From: Hippopus hippopus
Taxonomy: Eukaryota > Mollusca > Bivalvia > Cardiida > Cardiidae
Length of the DNA: 64,000 bases
Assembly (NCBI GenBank): GCA_946811185.2
Contig: OX328105.1
Coordinates: 33,235,394-33,299,393 of the forward strand
Direction of reading: 5' to 3'
Below, in pieces: positions 20,930 to 33,060 of the stretch (positions are counted from its first letter, which is position 1; each line of letters opens with the position of its first letter). The position numbers were made by a program, and so were the translations under genes. A model generated the notes under the pieces. It was not told the DNA's origin. It ran no database searches and worked only from the letters and a program-made list of their open reading frames with translations.

Positions 20930-22190
20930 TAACTCATTACCTCCTGTGGGCCTCTTAAACATCTTGCAGCAGAACACTTGAAAACAGTGTGGCAGAAGGA
21001 GAAATTACTGATCATGATCAATTTCTCCTTTTGCTAAGTTAATTCCTGCTTATATACACTAAGCCTCCAGTGATGCTGATTATGCATAATTTACAAAAAA
21101 CAGCTTCCTTCAGGAGGTAAAGAGTTTTGAAGCCTGTGATACCAGAGTGTTGAGGTCAAGAAATTGTTGCCTTTGAAAATTTATGAAGTTATTCTCAGCA
21201 AAAGTTTTAGATATGTTTATAGCAGTTTTTGTCTCTTTGGAATCGTTTTATTTTTGTACAAAAATAAAAGACAGTTTAAAATATTTCTATGGCCTTGAGT
21301 TCCATTGTATTTTCCGTGAAAAATGGCTGTCAAGTTTTCCATAAATTGTGCTGTTTTACCCTTTTCTAGATGGTGACTTCTTAAACTTGTCCGCATTTAA
21401 AGCATCTGCGGATTCATTGGATTGAATTTCATAGGGTAGAAAACATAGTGGGAAAAGAATAGAATGCTGCCTACCAGCATTTTCTCCTCTTTGCACAGTG
21501 TTGTCTAATAATTTTAAAGACAGATTCCACCAGTTGAGCCACATTTGTAATGTGCAAAAGCTTTCAATACACACATGTTCAAAATTTTTTCCAGGTAAAA
21601 CTTTTTTTTTGTTCTTACTTTTATCCAGACTGAAAATCTGTGTCTTGTATCAGGGTTTACAAGACGGCAAAGTTATGAAACTAGACCATTTTAAAAGCTT
21701 TTACCGGTGACAACTTAGATCTGTCTCAAATAATAGATTTTGTTTTAAAAGAGGGGAAAACATTGAGGAAAAAGGAAACAAGAGGGCTATGATGGCCCCA
21801 AGTTATTTTCCTGAGCATTTTCAGTTTTCCAAAATTCATGATACATTAAAAAGTAAGGTGTTATGGGCACCAAAAGTTTAACTAAGTTTGTTGAAAACTG
21901 TGTAGCAGTTATTACATTTGATTTGGATGTTTATCACTGCTTTCAACATTATTTCGGGTATACTGCCGTGGCTTGTGCACCTATCCATACTTTTCTGGAG
22001 TTACATTTACCAGTACTTTGCACAACATATTTTCATAGTTCAGCAAAGAGAGATGGATGAATCCTATTGCAATGACTACCGTCTATCTTTGGAAAGAATT
22101 TGGCTTTGCAAGGGATTCAAAGACGTGACTCCATGGTTTCAAGTCCTGTAGGTTACCAACTGAACTACAGGGCTCGGCTGACATTTACCC
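20930..22190. mobile_element. Mixed MITE fragments and a tRNA-derived SINE
   Basis: piggyBac-type MITE remnants lie at about 20930-21130, 21355-21600 and 21650-21800. A minus-strand SINE follows at about 22040-22190: read in reverse it has an A-box-like TAGTTCAGTTGGTAACC and a B-box-like TTTGAATCC. The 140 bp at 21262-21400 match the spacer of the two fold-backs at 24.5 and 28.05 kb. A HINE-type 3' end (GGGCAATTGTGGCCCTCTTG) sits at 20866-20885. Confidence 0.6.
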
Positions 22191-22194
22191 TGCG

Positions 22195-22621
22195 ACAAAA
22201 TATGGATTTTGTCCAATATCAAAGCATTTGCAGACGACAAATTAAACATGGCTAAAATGATGGAATTTGTGAGTGACAGGACAGAAAACGATGTGGGAAA
22301 AGAAGAAAATACTCGATGCCAGCATTTTCTTCTTTTCCCGCAAGGTTTTCAAAATTCTTCTTGGTTAGGGTCGTTAACACTTGGGATTGTATGGGACAGA
22401 TTTAAATCTTTACCACACGACAAAAATATAGACTTGTCCATATTGAAAGCATTTGCAAACAATCCAAATGATGCTCCAAAGACGGAAATTGTCTTTGATA
22501 GGGTTGGAAACATTGTGGGAAAATAGGAAAATGCTGGTTACCAGCATTTTCTCTTTCCCACAATGTTTTCAAAAGGCTTATTTTTTAGGGTTGTTTAAAC
22601 TTGGGACTGCATGGTTAAGGG
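22195..22621 (+). mobile_element. Two tandem piggyBac-type MITE copies
   Basis: The first spans about 22195-22400; the second 22406-22621 lies between TTAA sites (22402-22405 and 22622-22625). Cores at about 22318 and 22537 include ATGCTGGTTACCAGCATTTT. Confidence 0.82.
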
Positions 22622-22625
22622 TTAA

Positions 22626-23700
22626 TTGGCACCCCGTCTGAGATATTATCATAATAAACAATCTGACAGCATTGAACATAAAAACAAGAAATATCTTTTA
22701 AAAAAGACAGACGGCGTAAGAGGCACTGGGATATGAATATTTAAATTCGTTTGTAGTATAATATGAAGAGAAATTATGAAAGCAGTTCTGAAAGTAGCCT
22801 GTTTTAAATTGTTTTGCATATGGTTGAAAGCAGAATTTTCAATAAGGCTTAAGAATGAGGAAACTCTCGTAATGAGCGTTATTGAGCAATACATTAATTC
22901 TCATGTTTAACGTAAAATGAGAGTCGACATTCTGCCATGTTTCGGAATATATCGTTTGTTCTGTTTTTTTGTTAATGAATCATGTTTAAATAAAGGTCTG
23001 TTTAGACCATACGATGAAATCTTTAAAAAGAAAACAAAGTAGATTTGTATGTTTTTGTACAAAAATGAAGCACCTTTCAAACATCGACTATTTGTCGTTA
23101 TCAGAAGGCAGGGTTTTATCACCCCTCTCAATGCTTGACCACACCCACCTACTTTTATTAAGAGTAATTTAGTAGAAACCCAGTTTCTTCGCTAACAACG
23201 CAATAAAATCGATTGTTCCCCCAGGTAGGCATAGTTATTTACGTTTCGAACTAAATCACCAAATTCAAGACATAACATCTTTTTTCATTGTGACAAGAAA
23301 CGAAAACAGTTGTTTCACAACCCGTTTTCGTGTAAGACAATAGAGCGGTAGCCTGCCGTCGCAATTCGTATTCGGTTTTACGCGAGGAAAAACGGGTACC
23401 AAATCTCTTACACTAACCAAAATAGAAAATTCGCCAATACTCATTGCCATTAGTTTATCCATATGATTTAGATTATGGATCTTTAGCTAGCGTTTAACAT
23501 CTGCATGGCCAAAAAGTACATCTTTACACAGGTAAATGTGATCATTACGTGATTTTCTAGTCATAAACACTTTTATCCAATGTCGGTAAATTTCTACTGT
23601 GACCTTTATTTCTTTGCGTAGAACCTATATTTGGCCAATCACAAAATGTGTAACCTTTCATTTCCTCCTAGTACTGAACGTAGGTCAAAAGTGAGATCAT
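22626..23700. other. Apparently unique non-coding DNA
   Basis: No gene, splice-consistent exon or recognised repeat was seen across about 1.07 kb. Open frames of 60-80 codons here show no family resemblance. Confidence 0.5.
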
Positions 23701-23724
23701 ACAGCTACGCCGAATAAAGTGGCC

Positions 23725-25985
23725 TCTAGAGTGCATCCAGGATAATTTTACTCCACTGGAGAACAAAGTGCTCAAGACGAGCTATTGTGGCAAGTCCATG
23801 TCCATCGGTGTGTGTAGTGCTTCTGTTCTTCATGTGCCAACAAGTCCCAACTTCTCCTCGGACCAACTAACATGGAAGATTGCTACCAATAAACATATAT
23901 TGAGTCCTCAGGTCTCATTCAAAGATGTTCAAAGAATTGAATTTTATGCAGAACTCTTGTTGCAATGGCAACAAAATATGGAAAATTTGGCATTTACTGA
24001 CCAAATTTCATAGGCACTTAAGTGAAAATGTAACCACTAGAACGCACACAAGGTTTCTCTTAAAACTGAGATAGTGATCTTCTTCTTAACCAGAAATGAC
24101 CCAATGTTAACTTGAGATATTTTCCAGGAAAACATTCTCAGCAAATGACATGGTCATTGGACAAAAGATTTGGCCTCCGGTGTGCACACAAGGGTTTTCC
24201 CTAGTGACCTACCTTTTTGCCATGTGATCTTCTTTTTAACTTGTCCAAGGTATGAAGACAAACATTTTGCTTTAATTTCATCGGCATAAAACTGCAAATG
24301 TGGCCTCTTGACTGCACATATGTTTTCTAAGATTTGACCTAAAGACCTACTTTTTAACCTAAAGTTACCAGTTTTCCAGCTTGCCCTAGATATCATCAAG
24401 ACAAAGGAAAAATTTTTATGAACATGGGACTGGAAGTGGGCCTCTGAGTGCATCGTAGGTTTTTCTAAGACCTGACCTTGCAGCCTTCTGTTTGAGCTCT
24501 TGGGACCTGACATTGTTACCTTAGAACTGTTTAAAACAAACAGTTTAAAATATTTCTATCGCCTTGCGTTCTATTGTAATTTTCTGTGAAAAGTGGGCTG
24601 TCAAGTTTTTCTTAAATTATGCTGTTTTACCCTTTTCTAGATGGTGACTTCTTAAACTTATCCAAATTGAAAGTGTATGCGGATGACAATTTGAAGTCTG
24701 GCTAGATGATATCTTGGATGATATTGAAAATTTGGTCATATTGAGTAAATAAATTAGTTCATATGGTTATCTTTAAGAAGACATTGTTTGCACTCTAGAT
24801 GCCTCATTTTTTATAAGATACATATTAACCGGTGTCAGAATGTTTGTCTGCTGATATCTAGGTCATGTTTTAGAGTGGGCAGCATCAGGTCAAAGTTAGT
24901 CACAAAGTCAGACCTACAAAAGAAGAGTGAGCACTCTTGAGACCATATTTTACAATGCAGTGTTAATGAAACTTAATCATAATGTTTGTCTTGTTGATAT
25001 CTTGGATATCCTTGTAATGAACCACATTGGAAGAAAAAGTAGGTCACTAGAAAAACCTTGTTTGCCTTAAAGAAGCCAAGAAAACCTTGTGTTTAAGAGG
25101 ACATATAATCAATTCGATTTATTCCGATGGAGCCATCTCAGGCCAAACATGAGGTTCCTAGGTCGAATCTTAGAAAAATCTTGTGATTTCCGAAACTGGG
25201 TCCCAAGAGCTCAAACAGAAGGCTGCAAGGTCAGGTCTTAGAAAAACATAGGGTGCAGTCAAGAAGCCAATTGCCAGTCCAATACTCATAAAATTTTGCG
25301 TTTGTCTTGATGATATCTAGGGCAAGCTGGAAAATTGGTAACTTTAGGTTAACAGGTAGGTTACTAGGTCAAATCTTAGAAAACATATGTGCAGTCAAGA
25401 GGCCACATTTGCAGTTTTATGCCGATGAAATTAAAGCAAAATGTTTGTCTTCATACCTTGGACAAATTAAAAAGCAGATCACATGCCAAAAGGTAGGTCA
25501 CTATGGAAAACCCTTGTGTGCACACCAGAGGCCAAATCTTTTGTCCAATGATCATATCATTTGGTGAGAATGTTTTCCTGGAAAATATCTCAAGTTAACA
25601 CTGGGTCATTTCTGGTTAAGAAGATCACTATCTCAGTTATAAGAGAAACCTTGTGTGTGTTCTAGTGGCCACATTTTCACTTAAGTGCCTATGAAATTTG
25701 GAGAGTAAATGCCAAATTTTCCATAATTTGCCATTGCCGCAAGAGTTCTGCATGAAATTCAATTCTTTGAACAACTTTGAAAGAGCTTGACTTGAGGACT
25801 CAATATATGTTTATTGGTAGAAATCTTCCATGTTAGTTGGTCCGAAGGGAAGTTGGGACTTGTTGGCACATGAAGAACAGAGGCACTACACAAACTGATG
25901 GACATGGACCTGTCACAATAGCTCTCCTTCAGCACTTTGTTCTCCAGTGGAATAAAAATACCCTGGATGCACTCTAGAGGCAAAT
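23725..25985. repeat. Large fold-back (inverted repeat) 1
   Basis: Left arm 23725-24507 and right arm 25196-25985 are imperfect inverted copies. For example CAAGCTGGAAAATTGGTAAC (25323) pairs with CCAGTTTTCCAGCTTGCCC (near 24370), and the outer GGCAAGTCCATGTCCATC (23788) pairs with GATGGACATGGACCTG (near 25898). Each arm looks like a diverged 145-bp-repeat element whose 5' hairpin (AACAAAGTGCTCAAG) lies at the outer edge. The spacer, 24508-25195, carries a non-palindromic segment shared with 28040-28700. Confidence 0.8.
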
Positions 25986-26049
25986 TCATTTTTATGTTCA
26001 ATGTTCTGTCAGATTGTTTTGATAATAACTTAGATGGAATGCCAATTAA

Positions 26050-26266
26050 CTCTAAAGCATGCAGTCCCGAGTTCAAACAATCCTGAAAAAGAGGCCTTTT
26101 GAAAAATATTATTGGAAGAGGAGAAAATGCTTGTAACCACCAGTTTCTTCTTTTCCCACATTTTTCTACCCTATCAAAGACTCCATCTTTTGTCTCGCAT
26201 TTGAATTGCTGTCTGCAAATACTTTCAATTTGGACAAAATCTGTGTTTCTGTCATGTGGTAAATAG
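26050..26266 (-). mobile_element. piggyBac-type MITE copy
   Basis: Starts CTCTAAAGCATGCAGTCCCG after TTAA (26046-26049), with the stem ATTGGAAGAGGAGAAAATGC and the end GTCATGTGGTAAATAG. Confidence 0.7.
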
Positions 26267-26856
26267 TTTATTATTATACAGCAAATAAATTTCTCGCGAT
26301 CTGATTGGATAATATGCCCAGTACATACAGTCATGTACACTGGCAAAATTCACGTAAAAGCAGTTTCCCTTTTGGGAGCCCCATATACATGACTACACTT
26401 TCAACACAACATCCGAAATGGCGACATCGACCGATATGAGCCGCACACAAGACAAACATACCGAGTAGCCTGTACCATATTATTAATAGTTTCCCTTGAT
26501 AGTTGTCATTAAAAGGGAAAGAATGAATTATTTTTGTAAATAAATGAATATAGTTACATGTATGATCATTTGTTGTCATTCTAAAACAAATACATGGGGT
26601 TAAAACGAGCCATCCCTTCGTCAAGTAAGCAAATTGTGAAGTGCTGAAACTCATACATTATAACGTTAGAAGGATAGCCTAATGGTCTTTTGAGGCAACT
26701 AATAGTCGTATACTTTTGCCAACAAATCATCAAAATGCATTGTTATTCGCCTTGAAGTCGTTGAAATCCATGTTTGAATAGAAAAACGTCGAATTTCTAT
26801 CGCAGTGATATCATGAAAGTTTATGCACCAAAATGCACGTTTTACCAAGGTTTCCG

Positions 26857-26880
26857 TGACGTCATTTCTCAATGACGTCA
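26857..26880. promoter_or_regulatory. Two consensus CRE-like sites
   Basis: TGACGTCA occurs at 26857-26864 and again at 26873-26880, a 16-bp repeat spacing. These match the CREB/ATF consensus. No gene start was found nearby, so function is unproven. The surrounding 26280-27010 holds no recognised repeat or gene. Confidence 0.35.
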
Positions 26881-27037
26881 GTTTTAATTGAACTGGGGCA
26901 CTCAAAAGGGAAATTCTATGTCGTCAGCGTACTCAATTCGTGAGAACATGAAACGGGGAAATTTCGCTGAATACACGTTGGAATGGTAAAACGTTGCAGT
27001 ATAACAAATTCGTTGAACGGTCAGGTGGCTGCGGATT

Positions 27038-27200
27038 TGGAAACTTGTTCACGGCTGTGGCGAATCATGTCGCCACCACGCCTTCGGCTCGGGGCGACAT
27101 GATTCGCCACAGCCGTAAACAAATTTCCAAGTCCCCTGCCACGGCTCGGGGCAACATGACATGATTCGCCACAGCTGCAAGCAAGTTTCCAAGTCCACTG
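27038..27200. repeat. Strong hairpin with a third partial arm
   Basis: Arms 27038-27074 and 27092-27128 pair (CGGCTGTGGCGAATCATGTC with GACATGATTCGCCACAGCCG). A second copy of the right arm follows at 27139-27200 (GGCTCGGGGCAACATG, GATTCGCCACAGC). Confidence 0.8.
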
Positions 27201-27229
27201 CCACCTGCCCCTACAACTAATAATGTCAT

Positions 27230-27370
27230 CCAAGCCGTGTTGCTCAGTTGGTAACCTACATGACTTGAAACCATGGAGACATGTCTTTAAATCCGTAGCA
27301 AAGCCAAATTCTTTCCAAAGACAAAGGGTAGTCGTTGCAAAATGATCATCCATCTCTCACCCCTGAACAT
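27230..27370 (+). mobile_element. tRNA-derived SINE copy
   Basis: Begins AAGCCGTGTTGCTCAGTTGG with TAACC (A-box-like), followed by GACTTGAAACCATGG and TTTAAATCC (B-box-like). It shares CTTGAAACCATGGAG and the AAGCCAAATTCTTTCC body with the minus-strand copy at 22040-22190. Confidence 0.6.
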
Positions 27371-27515
27371 TGAAAAAATCTTGTGCAAACTATCATGTTA
27401 TGTACAACATTAAGCAACCTTGGTATTTACCCTTATCCCTTTACCAGTCAATCCTGGGTTTTGACGGTCTTTGGGAAGAATCCATTGGGGGAAAAAATGG
27501 AAAATTTGGTATTTA

Positions 27516-29570
27516 CTGACCAAATTTCATAGGCACTTAAGTGAAAATGTGACCATTACAACACACACAAGGTTTCTCTTAAAACTGAGATAGTGATCTT
27601 CTTCTTAACAAGAAATGACCTAATGTTAACTTAAGATATTTTCCAAGAAACCATTCTCACCAAATGACATGATCATTGGACGAAAGATTTGGCCTCTGGT
27701 GTACACACAGTGGTTTTCCCTAGTGACCTACCTTTTGGCATGTGATCTGCTTTTTAACTCGTCCAAGGTATGAAGACAAACATTTTGCTTTAATTTCATC
27801 GGCATAAAACTGCAAATGTGGCCTCTTGACTGCACATATGTTTTCCAAGATTTGACCTAAAGACCTACTTTTTAACCTAAAGTTACCAATTTTCCAGCTT
27901 GCCCTAGATATCATCAAGACAAAGGAAAACTTGGGAATATGGGACTGGACGTGGGCCTCTGAGTGCACCCTATGTTTTTCTAAGACCTGACCCTGCAGCC
28001 TTCTGTTTGAGCTCTTGGGACTTGACATTGTAACCGTCTGTCTAACATAGACAGTTTAAAATATTTCTATCGCCTTGCGTTCTATAGTAATTTTCTGTGA
28101 AAAGTGGGCTGTCATGTTTTCCTTAAATTATGCTGTTTTACCCTTTTCTAGATGGTGACTTCTTAAACTTATCCAAGTTGAAAGTGTATGCGGATGGCAA
28201 TTTGAAGTCTGGCTAGATGATATCTTTGATGATATTGAAAATTTGGTCATATTGAGTAAATAAATTAGTTCATATGGTTATCTTTAAGAAGACATTGTTT
28301 GCACTCTAGATGCCTCATTTTTTATTATATACATATTAACCGGTGTCAGAATGTTTGTCTGCTGATATGTAGGTCAAGTTTTAGAGTGGGCAGCATCAGG
28401 TCAGAGTTAGTCACAAAGTCAGACCTACAAAAGAAGAGTGAGCACTCTTGAGGCCATATTTTACAATGCAGTGTTAATGAAACTTAACCATAATGTTTGT
28501 CTTGTTGATATCTTGGATATCTTTGTAATGAACCACATTGGAAGAAAAAGTAGTTCACTAGAGAAACCTTGTTTGCATTAAAGAAGCCAAGAAAACCTTG
28601 TGTTTTACAGGCCACATAATCAATTCAATACTAATAAGATTTAGTATATCGTCTCGATATTAATCCGATTGAGCCATCTCAGGCCAAACATGGGGTTCCT
28701 AGGTCAAATCTTAGAAAAATCTTGTGATTTTCGAAACTGGGTCCCAAGAGCTCAAACAGAAGGCTGCAAGGTCAGGTCTTAGAAAAAGCTAGGGTGCACT
28801 CAAGAAGCCAATTGCCAGTCCAATACTCATAAAATTTTGCGTTTGTCTTGATGATAGCTAGGGCAAGCTGGAAAATTGGTAACTTTAGGTTAACAGGTAG
28901 GTTACTAGGTCAAATGTGCAGTCAAGAGGCCACATTTGCAGTTTTATGCCGATGAAATTAAAGCAAAATATTTGTCTTGGACAAATTAAAAAGCAGATCA
29001 CATGCCAAAAGGTAGGTCACTATGGAAAACCCTTGTGTGCACACCAGAGGCCAAATCTTTTGTCCAATGATCATGTCATTTGGTGAGAATGTTTTCCTGG
29101 AAAATATCTCAAGTTAACATTGGGTCATTTCTGGTTAAGAAGAAGATCACTATCTCAGTTATAAGACAAACCTTGTGTGCGTTCTAGTGGTCACATTTTC
29201 ACTTAAGTGCGTATGAAATTTGGAGAGTAAATGCCAAATTTTCTATTTTTTGTTGCCATTGCCACAAGAGTTCTGCATGAAATTCAATTCTTTGAACAAC
29301 TTTGAAAGAGCTTGACTGGAGGACTCAATGTGTTTATTGGTAGCAATCTTCCATGTTAGTTGGTCCGAGGAGAAGTTGGGAATTGTTGGCACATGAAGAA
29401 CAGGGGCACTACACACACTGATGGACATGGACCTGCCACAGTAGCTCGCCTCAAGCAATTTGTTCCCCAGTGGAATCAAAATACCATGGATGAATTCTAG
29501 AGGCAAATCATTTTTATGTTCACTGTTCTGTCAGATTGTTTGTTTTGATAATAACTCAGATGGGGTGCTT
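27516..29570. repeat. Large fold-back 2, duplicate of fold-back 1
   Basis: Co-linear with 23999-26040 at an offset of about 3.51 kb, with few substitutions. Left arm 27516-28020, spacer 28048-28700 and right arm about 28740-29500 all keep the order of the first copy. The outer 240 bp of the left arm are missing. Small indels differ, for example a loss near 28915. Confidence 0.82.
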
Positions 29571-30530
29571 TCTTGGGAAGAATCCATTGGAAAAAAAGGT
29601 ATAGGAGAAAATGCTGGTAACAAGTAATTTCTCCTTTTTTTCCACTTTCAAAGATAAATTGCTCAATCTGCAACTTGTACTCCGAGTTGCTGAATCAAGT
29701 TTGACCCTTGTTCAGGTTAACCCTTTGAACATTTGACAGAGCAGGTATAAAACTACACAAAAAAGATAAAATACAATAGATCTATATTACAATTCAAATT
29801 GTGCATAAAGCTATGTTCTGAAATATACAATCCTGAATTTCAGTGAACCCGGTCTGAGTTATTGTATTGAACTTTGTATCATTATTGTCATTGAAGTATA
29901 GTAAACTTTGTTCATTTCAAATGCATATTATTTGGTTCGTCAAGTGGATATCTCGTTTTTGTACCTCTGAAAGATGACTGCTTTTACCACACTGAAAAAA
30001 ATGTAGACTTGTTCAAATTGAAAGCATTTGCAAGAAGCTAGAAAACATTGTGGGAAAAGGAGAAAATGCTTGTTACCAGCACTTTCTTCTTTTCTTACAT
30101 TGTTTTCAAAAGACTTTCTTCTACAAGGTCTTTGTAACTCGGGGATTGTGTGGTGAAAGGATAGATTATGAGACTTGACTTGTTGTATTTATACACTCAA
30201 GCAGCATGTTATTGTATAACTTGTTGTTTCTATGAATTGGAATGACACACATAATTATCTGAACTCTGTACTTTTGAAAGATGACAGCTTCATTTCTTTG
30301 TTTCGGTAAGTAATCTTAAATTCTTATTTACTTATTTATGTAATAAACTCATTGAAAAACGAAAACTTTCAGACAAAAATATATTTAAAGCAATTGCAGA
30401 CGACAAATTAAATGTAGTTCAGTTGCATGATAATTTCTGTCTTTGATAGGTCAGCAGAAATTATTGTAGGAAAAGGAAAAAATGCTACTCCCTTTTCCAA
30501 AAAAGCTTCTTTTTTTTTTCTTGATCATAA
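29570..30530. mobile_element. Degraded piggyBac-type MITE fragments
   Basis: Fragments at about 29570-29660, 29985-30163 (core GGAGAAAATGCTTGTTACCA at 30059) and 30370-30530. The intervening 29665-29980 and 30165-30360 show nothing recognised. Confidence 0.6.
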
Positions 30531-30806
30531 TAAATTGGCTTGCAACACGCGAAAAGGGGCATTCAGACATTTGCGTAAAGTGTCGTCTCGGATCAGCCTG
30601 CGCAGTCCGCGCAGGCTAATCCGAGACGGCACTTTACGACTACAATAGATTTTGTTCTTCATTAGACTTGTGCAAAACAGAAAATTACATAAAAACGGAA
30701 AGTGCCGTCTCGGATCAGCCTGCGCGGACTGCGCAGGCTGATCCGAGACGACACTTCACGCAAATGTCCGAATGCCCCTTTTCGCGTGTCGCAGGCCATT
30801 ATTATG
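30524..30806. mobile_element. Nested palindromic MITE
   Basis: The outer arms ACACGCGAAAAGGGGCATTC (30545) and GAATGCCCCTTTTCGCGTGT (near 30769) are inverted. Each arm itself contains a hairpin, GATCAGCCTGCGCAGTCCGC with GCAGGCTAATC at 30593 and a matching pair at 30714-30745. The unique centre is about 50 bp. Confidence 0.88.
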
Positions 30807-30844
30807 GTAAAGAGTTGAAACCTCTTGTAGACATAAAACGTTTA

Positions 30845-31071
30845 CCCTTTACCACACAATAGCATTTTAAACAAGTTTAAATTGCAAGCCTTTGTAGACG
30901 ACAAAAGAACCGTAGATCAATTGATGAACTTTGTGCTTAAAGGGTAAAAAACATTGTGGTACAAGGAGAAAATTCTGGTTACCAGCATTTTCTCCTTTTT
31001 CGACAATGCTTTCAAAAAGTGTATTCCTCGAGGTATTTAAAACTCGAGATTTTGTGGTAAATGGCAAAGGA
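30845..31071 (+). mobile_element. piggyBac-type MITE copy
   Basis: CCCTTTACCACACAATAGC start, core TTCTGGTTACCAGCATTTTC at 30972, and GTGGTAAATGG before TTAA at 31072-31075. Confidence 0.8.
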
Positions 31072-31369
31072 TTAAGGAAATAAAATGGAAATTTAATACT
31101 TTACCAAGTTACAAAATGTTAGACTTGTCCAATTGAAAGCACCTGAAGATGACAATATAAATGAGCCATGCTTTGTGAACAGTTGGCTGACCTGGGTCGA
31201 AACTTATTGTTCTGGTAAATTTTCTGAATGAATGATTGAATGTATGTTGTTTTATTGCACATCGACAGCTTTGGTCATGTTAGCGCGAATGTCTGTATTA
31301 AATGATAAAAAAGATTTTTTTGAGCTAAGTACGGTTTGAAAAAAATGATAACAAGATAAAATAAAAAGA

Positions 31370-31700
31370 GTTGAATTAAAATGAAAAAGGATTATGTACT
31401 ATTTTAATGTGGATAATATACTAGTAGTGAAATACTCGAACAGAAAAGTTTGCGAATTTTTCAAATTCGCGAAATCGCAAACATTTCCACATCGCAAAAA
31501 TTTCCACTCATACAGTAATTGAGTGGCTGGGCAATCCCTGCCTACTCAAATGTTTTAAATGAAAAGGTTAAGACTGTCAATAAAAGCTGTAAGGAAAAGG
31601 AATGTGTGTAATTTTAATGTATATAAAATATAGCATTGAGTGGCTGGCAGTCCCTGCCGACTCAAAAGTTCTAGATGAAAATGTTAATGGTAAATTTTCT
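31370..31700 (+). repeat. Diverged tandem repeat, about 120-bp unit
   Basis: ATTGAGTGGCTGGGCAATCC (31517) recurs as ATTGAGTGGCTGGCAGTCCC (near 31636). The flanking AAAGGATTATGT / AAAGGAATGTGT and TTTTAATGT segments also repeat. From 31705 to 31910 nothing else is seen. Confidence 0.55.
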
Positions 31701-31914
31701 GCGTGTTCAAGGATCATTCTATCTAGTGATAGAGACAATTGTTAGACAAAAATAGATTTTATATTATTTTATTATTATATGATGATTTGCTAGATATAAC
31801 GCATCACGAAGATGCATTAAACCCCCTATTGCCAAAGCATTGCTGAATGCATAATTTTGTCAGGAAAGAAGAGTATGCTGGTTACCGGCCTAGCTACTCA
31901 CCACAGGATCCATA

Positions 31915-32125
31915 GACCTTTACCATACGATCCTATGTTTTAATGATCCTGAGAAAGACATTTAAAAACGTCGTGAAAAATGTAGAGAATGCTGGTAAGA
32001 AGTATATCCTCCTTTTCCCATAACGTTTTAGAACTGCTCTTTAAAAAGCAAATTTCAGTGTGTATTATGTCCTTTTCAAATGCTTTCGATTTGAACAGGC
32101 CTCTTGTTTGGTAAAGAGTTGAAAC
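31915..32125 (-). mobile_element. piggyBac-type MITE, diverged copy
   Basis: CCTTTACCATACGATCCTAT at the left, a decayed core near 31993, and TTGTTTGGTAAAGAG before TTGAA at the right. Confidence 0.65.
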
Positions 32126-32192
32126 AATGGATTGCTTGGTAAAGGGTTAATGTGAAGTACCATTAAGTGTTTTAAGCGTGACATCTACACGG

Positions 32193-32434
32193 GGGTGCTC
32201 TGACAAAAGAGGGATGCATAATGCATTATACCAAGCAAGTCATCACATAATTATTGATCCACAAAACCAATTTTGTCTAACAAACGTCTGAATCATTAGG
32301 TGGAACGGTCCTTGAACATCCAGAAAATTTACCAATAACAAAAGGTTTCGACACAGGTCAGCCGGCACAGTTTGCACAGGCTGACCTGGGTCAATACTTA
32401 TTGCAGATGCATTCAACCCTCTTTTCAAAGAGCA
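32193..32434. mobile_element. MITE of the GCAGGCTGAC family, copy 3
   Basis: Inverted ends GGGTGCTCTGACAAAAGAGG and CCTCTTTTCAAAGAGCATGG. Inside are ATAATTATTGATCCACAAAA and the palindrome AGGTCAGCCGGCACAG / CAGGCTGACCTG. Confidence 0.8.
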
Positions 32435-32654
32435 TGGCTTATATCTAAAGTGCTTTGAAATGCAAAACCTCAAACATATTGCAGGATCAACATGAACAAA
32501 GCTTTGATACATGGATACAACGGGAAAATATTGTGTCAAAAGAAAAACTGTTCATTATAAGCAAATTCTCCCCTTCCAACAAAGTTAACCTTTATCCCGC
32601 TGAATAAGTTAAATGATACCCACAAGTCAATAGTAAAAACCCAAAGGTTGCTAT

Positions 32655-32800
32655 TTCAAAGTCATTTTTGCGAGAGAAATATCTCCTTATTGGACGGTGT
32701 GGATCAAAGATCAGACTGCACATTCTGTGCAGTCTGATCTTGATCTACAGTATCCGCAAAAGGTCAGTGAGTCACGCTTAGCAGCCTAAGGCTTAACAAA
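32655..32800. mobile_element. MITE of the GATCAGACTGCAC family
   Basis: GGATCAAAGATCAGACTGCA (32701) pairs with TGCAGTCTGATCTTGATCTA (near 32737) to form the central hairpin. Confidence 0.75.
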
Positions 32801-33060
32801 ATTGGTCTGACCATTTCTCCTGAATGGAGGCTATCTTGGGTTGCCTAACATCTGATAAGATATCGGACAGTGCAGGAATTTTCCTATCCCAAATTTTTGG
32901 CTGTATACTGACCCCCAAAATTTTCCAAACGCAAACAACTTGCCCACTAAAATTTATCAAAGTAATAATAATAATAATAACTTTATTAAGGAAAAAAGGC
33001 AATATTGCCTATCACACCACACAATATATATATTTACAAAGTTTTAGATGTCAGTGGTGG

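Noticed and set aside
25759..26346. 195-codon minus-strand open frame, the longest in the window
   Set aside because: It runs from MITE sequence into the fold-back arm, and its translation matches only repeat DNA that recurs at 29243-29506 and 23768-24013. No protein family resemblance.
27230..27370. tRNA-like A and B boxes considered as tRNA genes (also at 22040, 35393, 47998, 60185)
   Set aside because: No cloverleaf or anticodon stem can be formed, and the sequences carry SINE bodies and tails.
32701..32760. Hairpin considered as a transcription terminator
   Set aside because: Eukaryotic context, and the hairpin is the centre of a dispersed MITE family.
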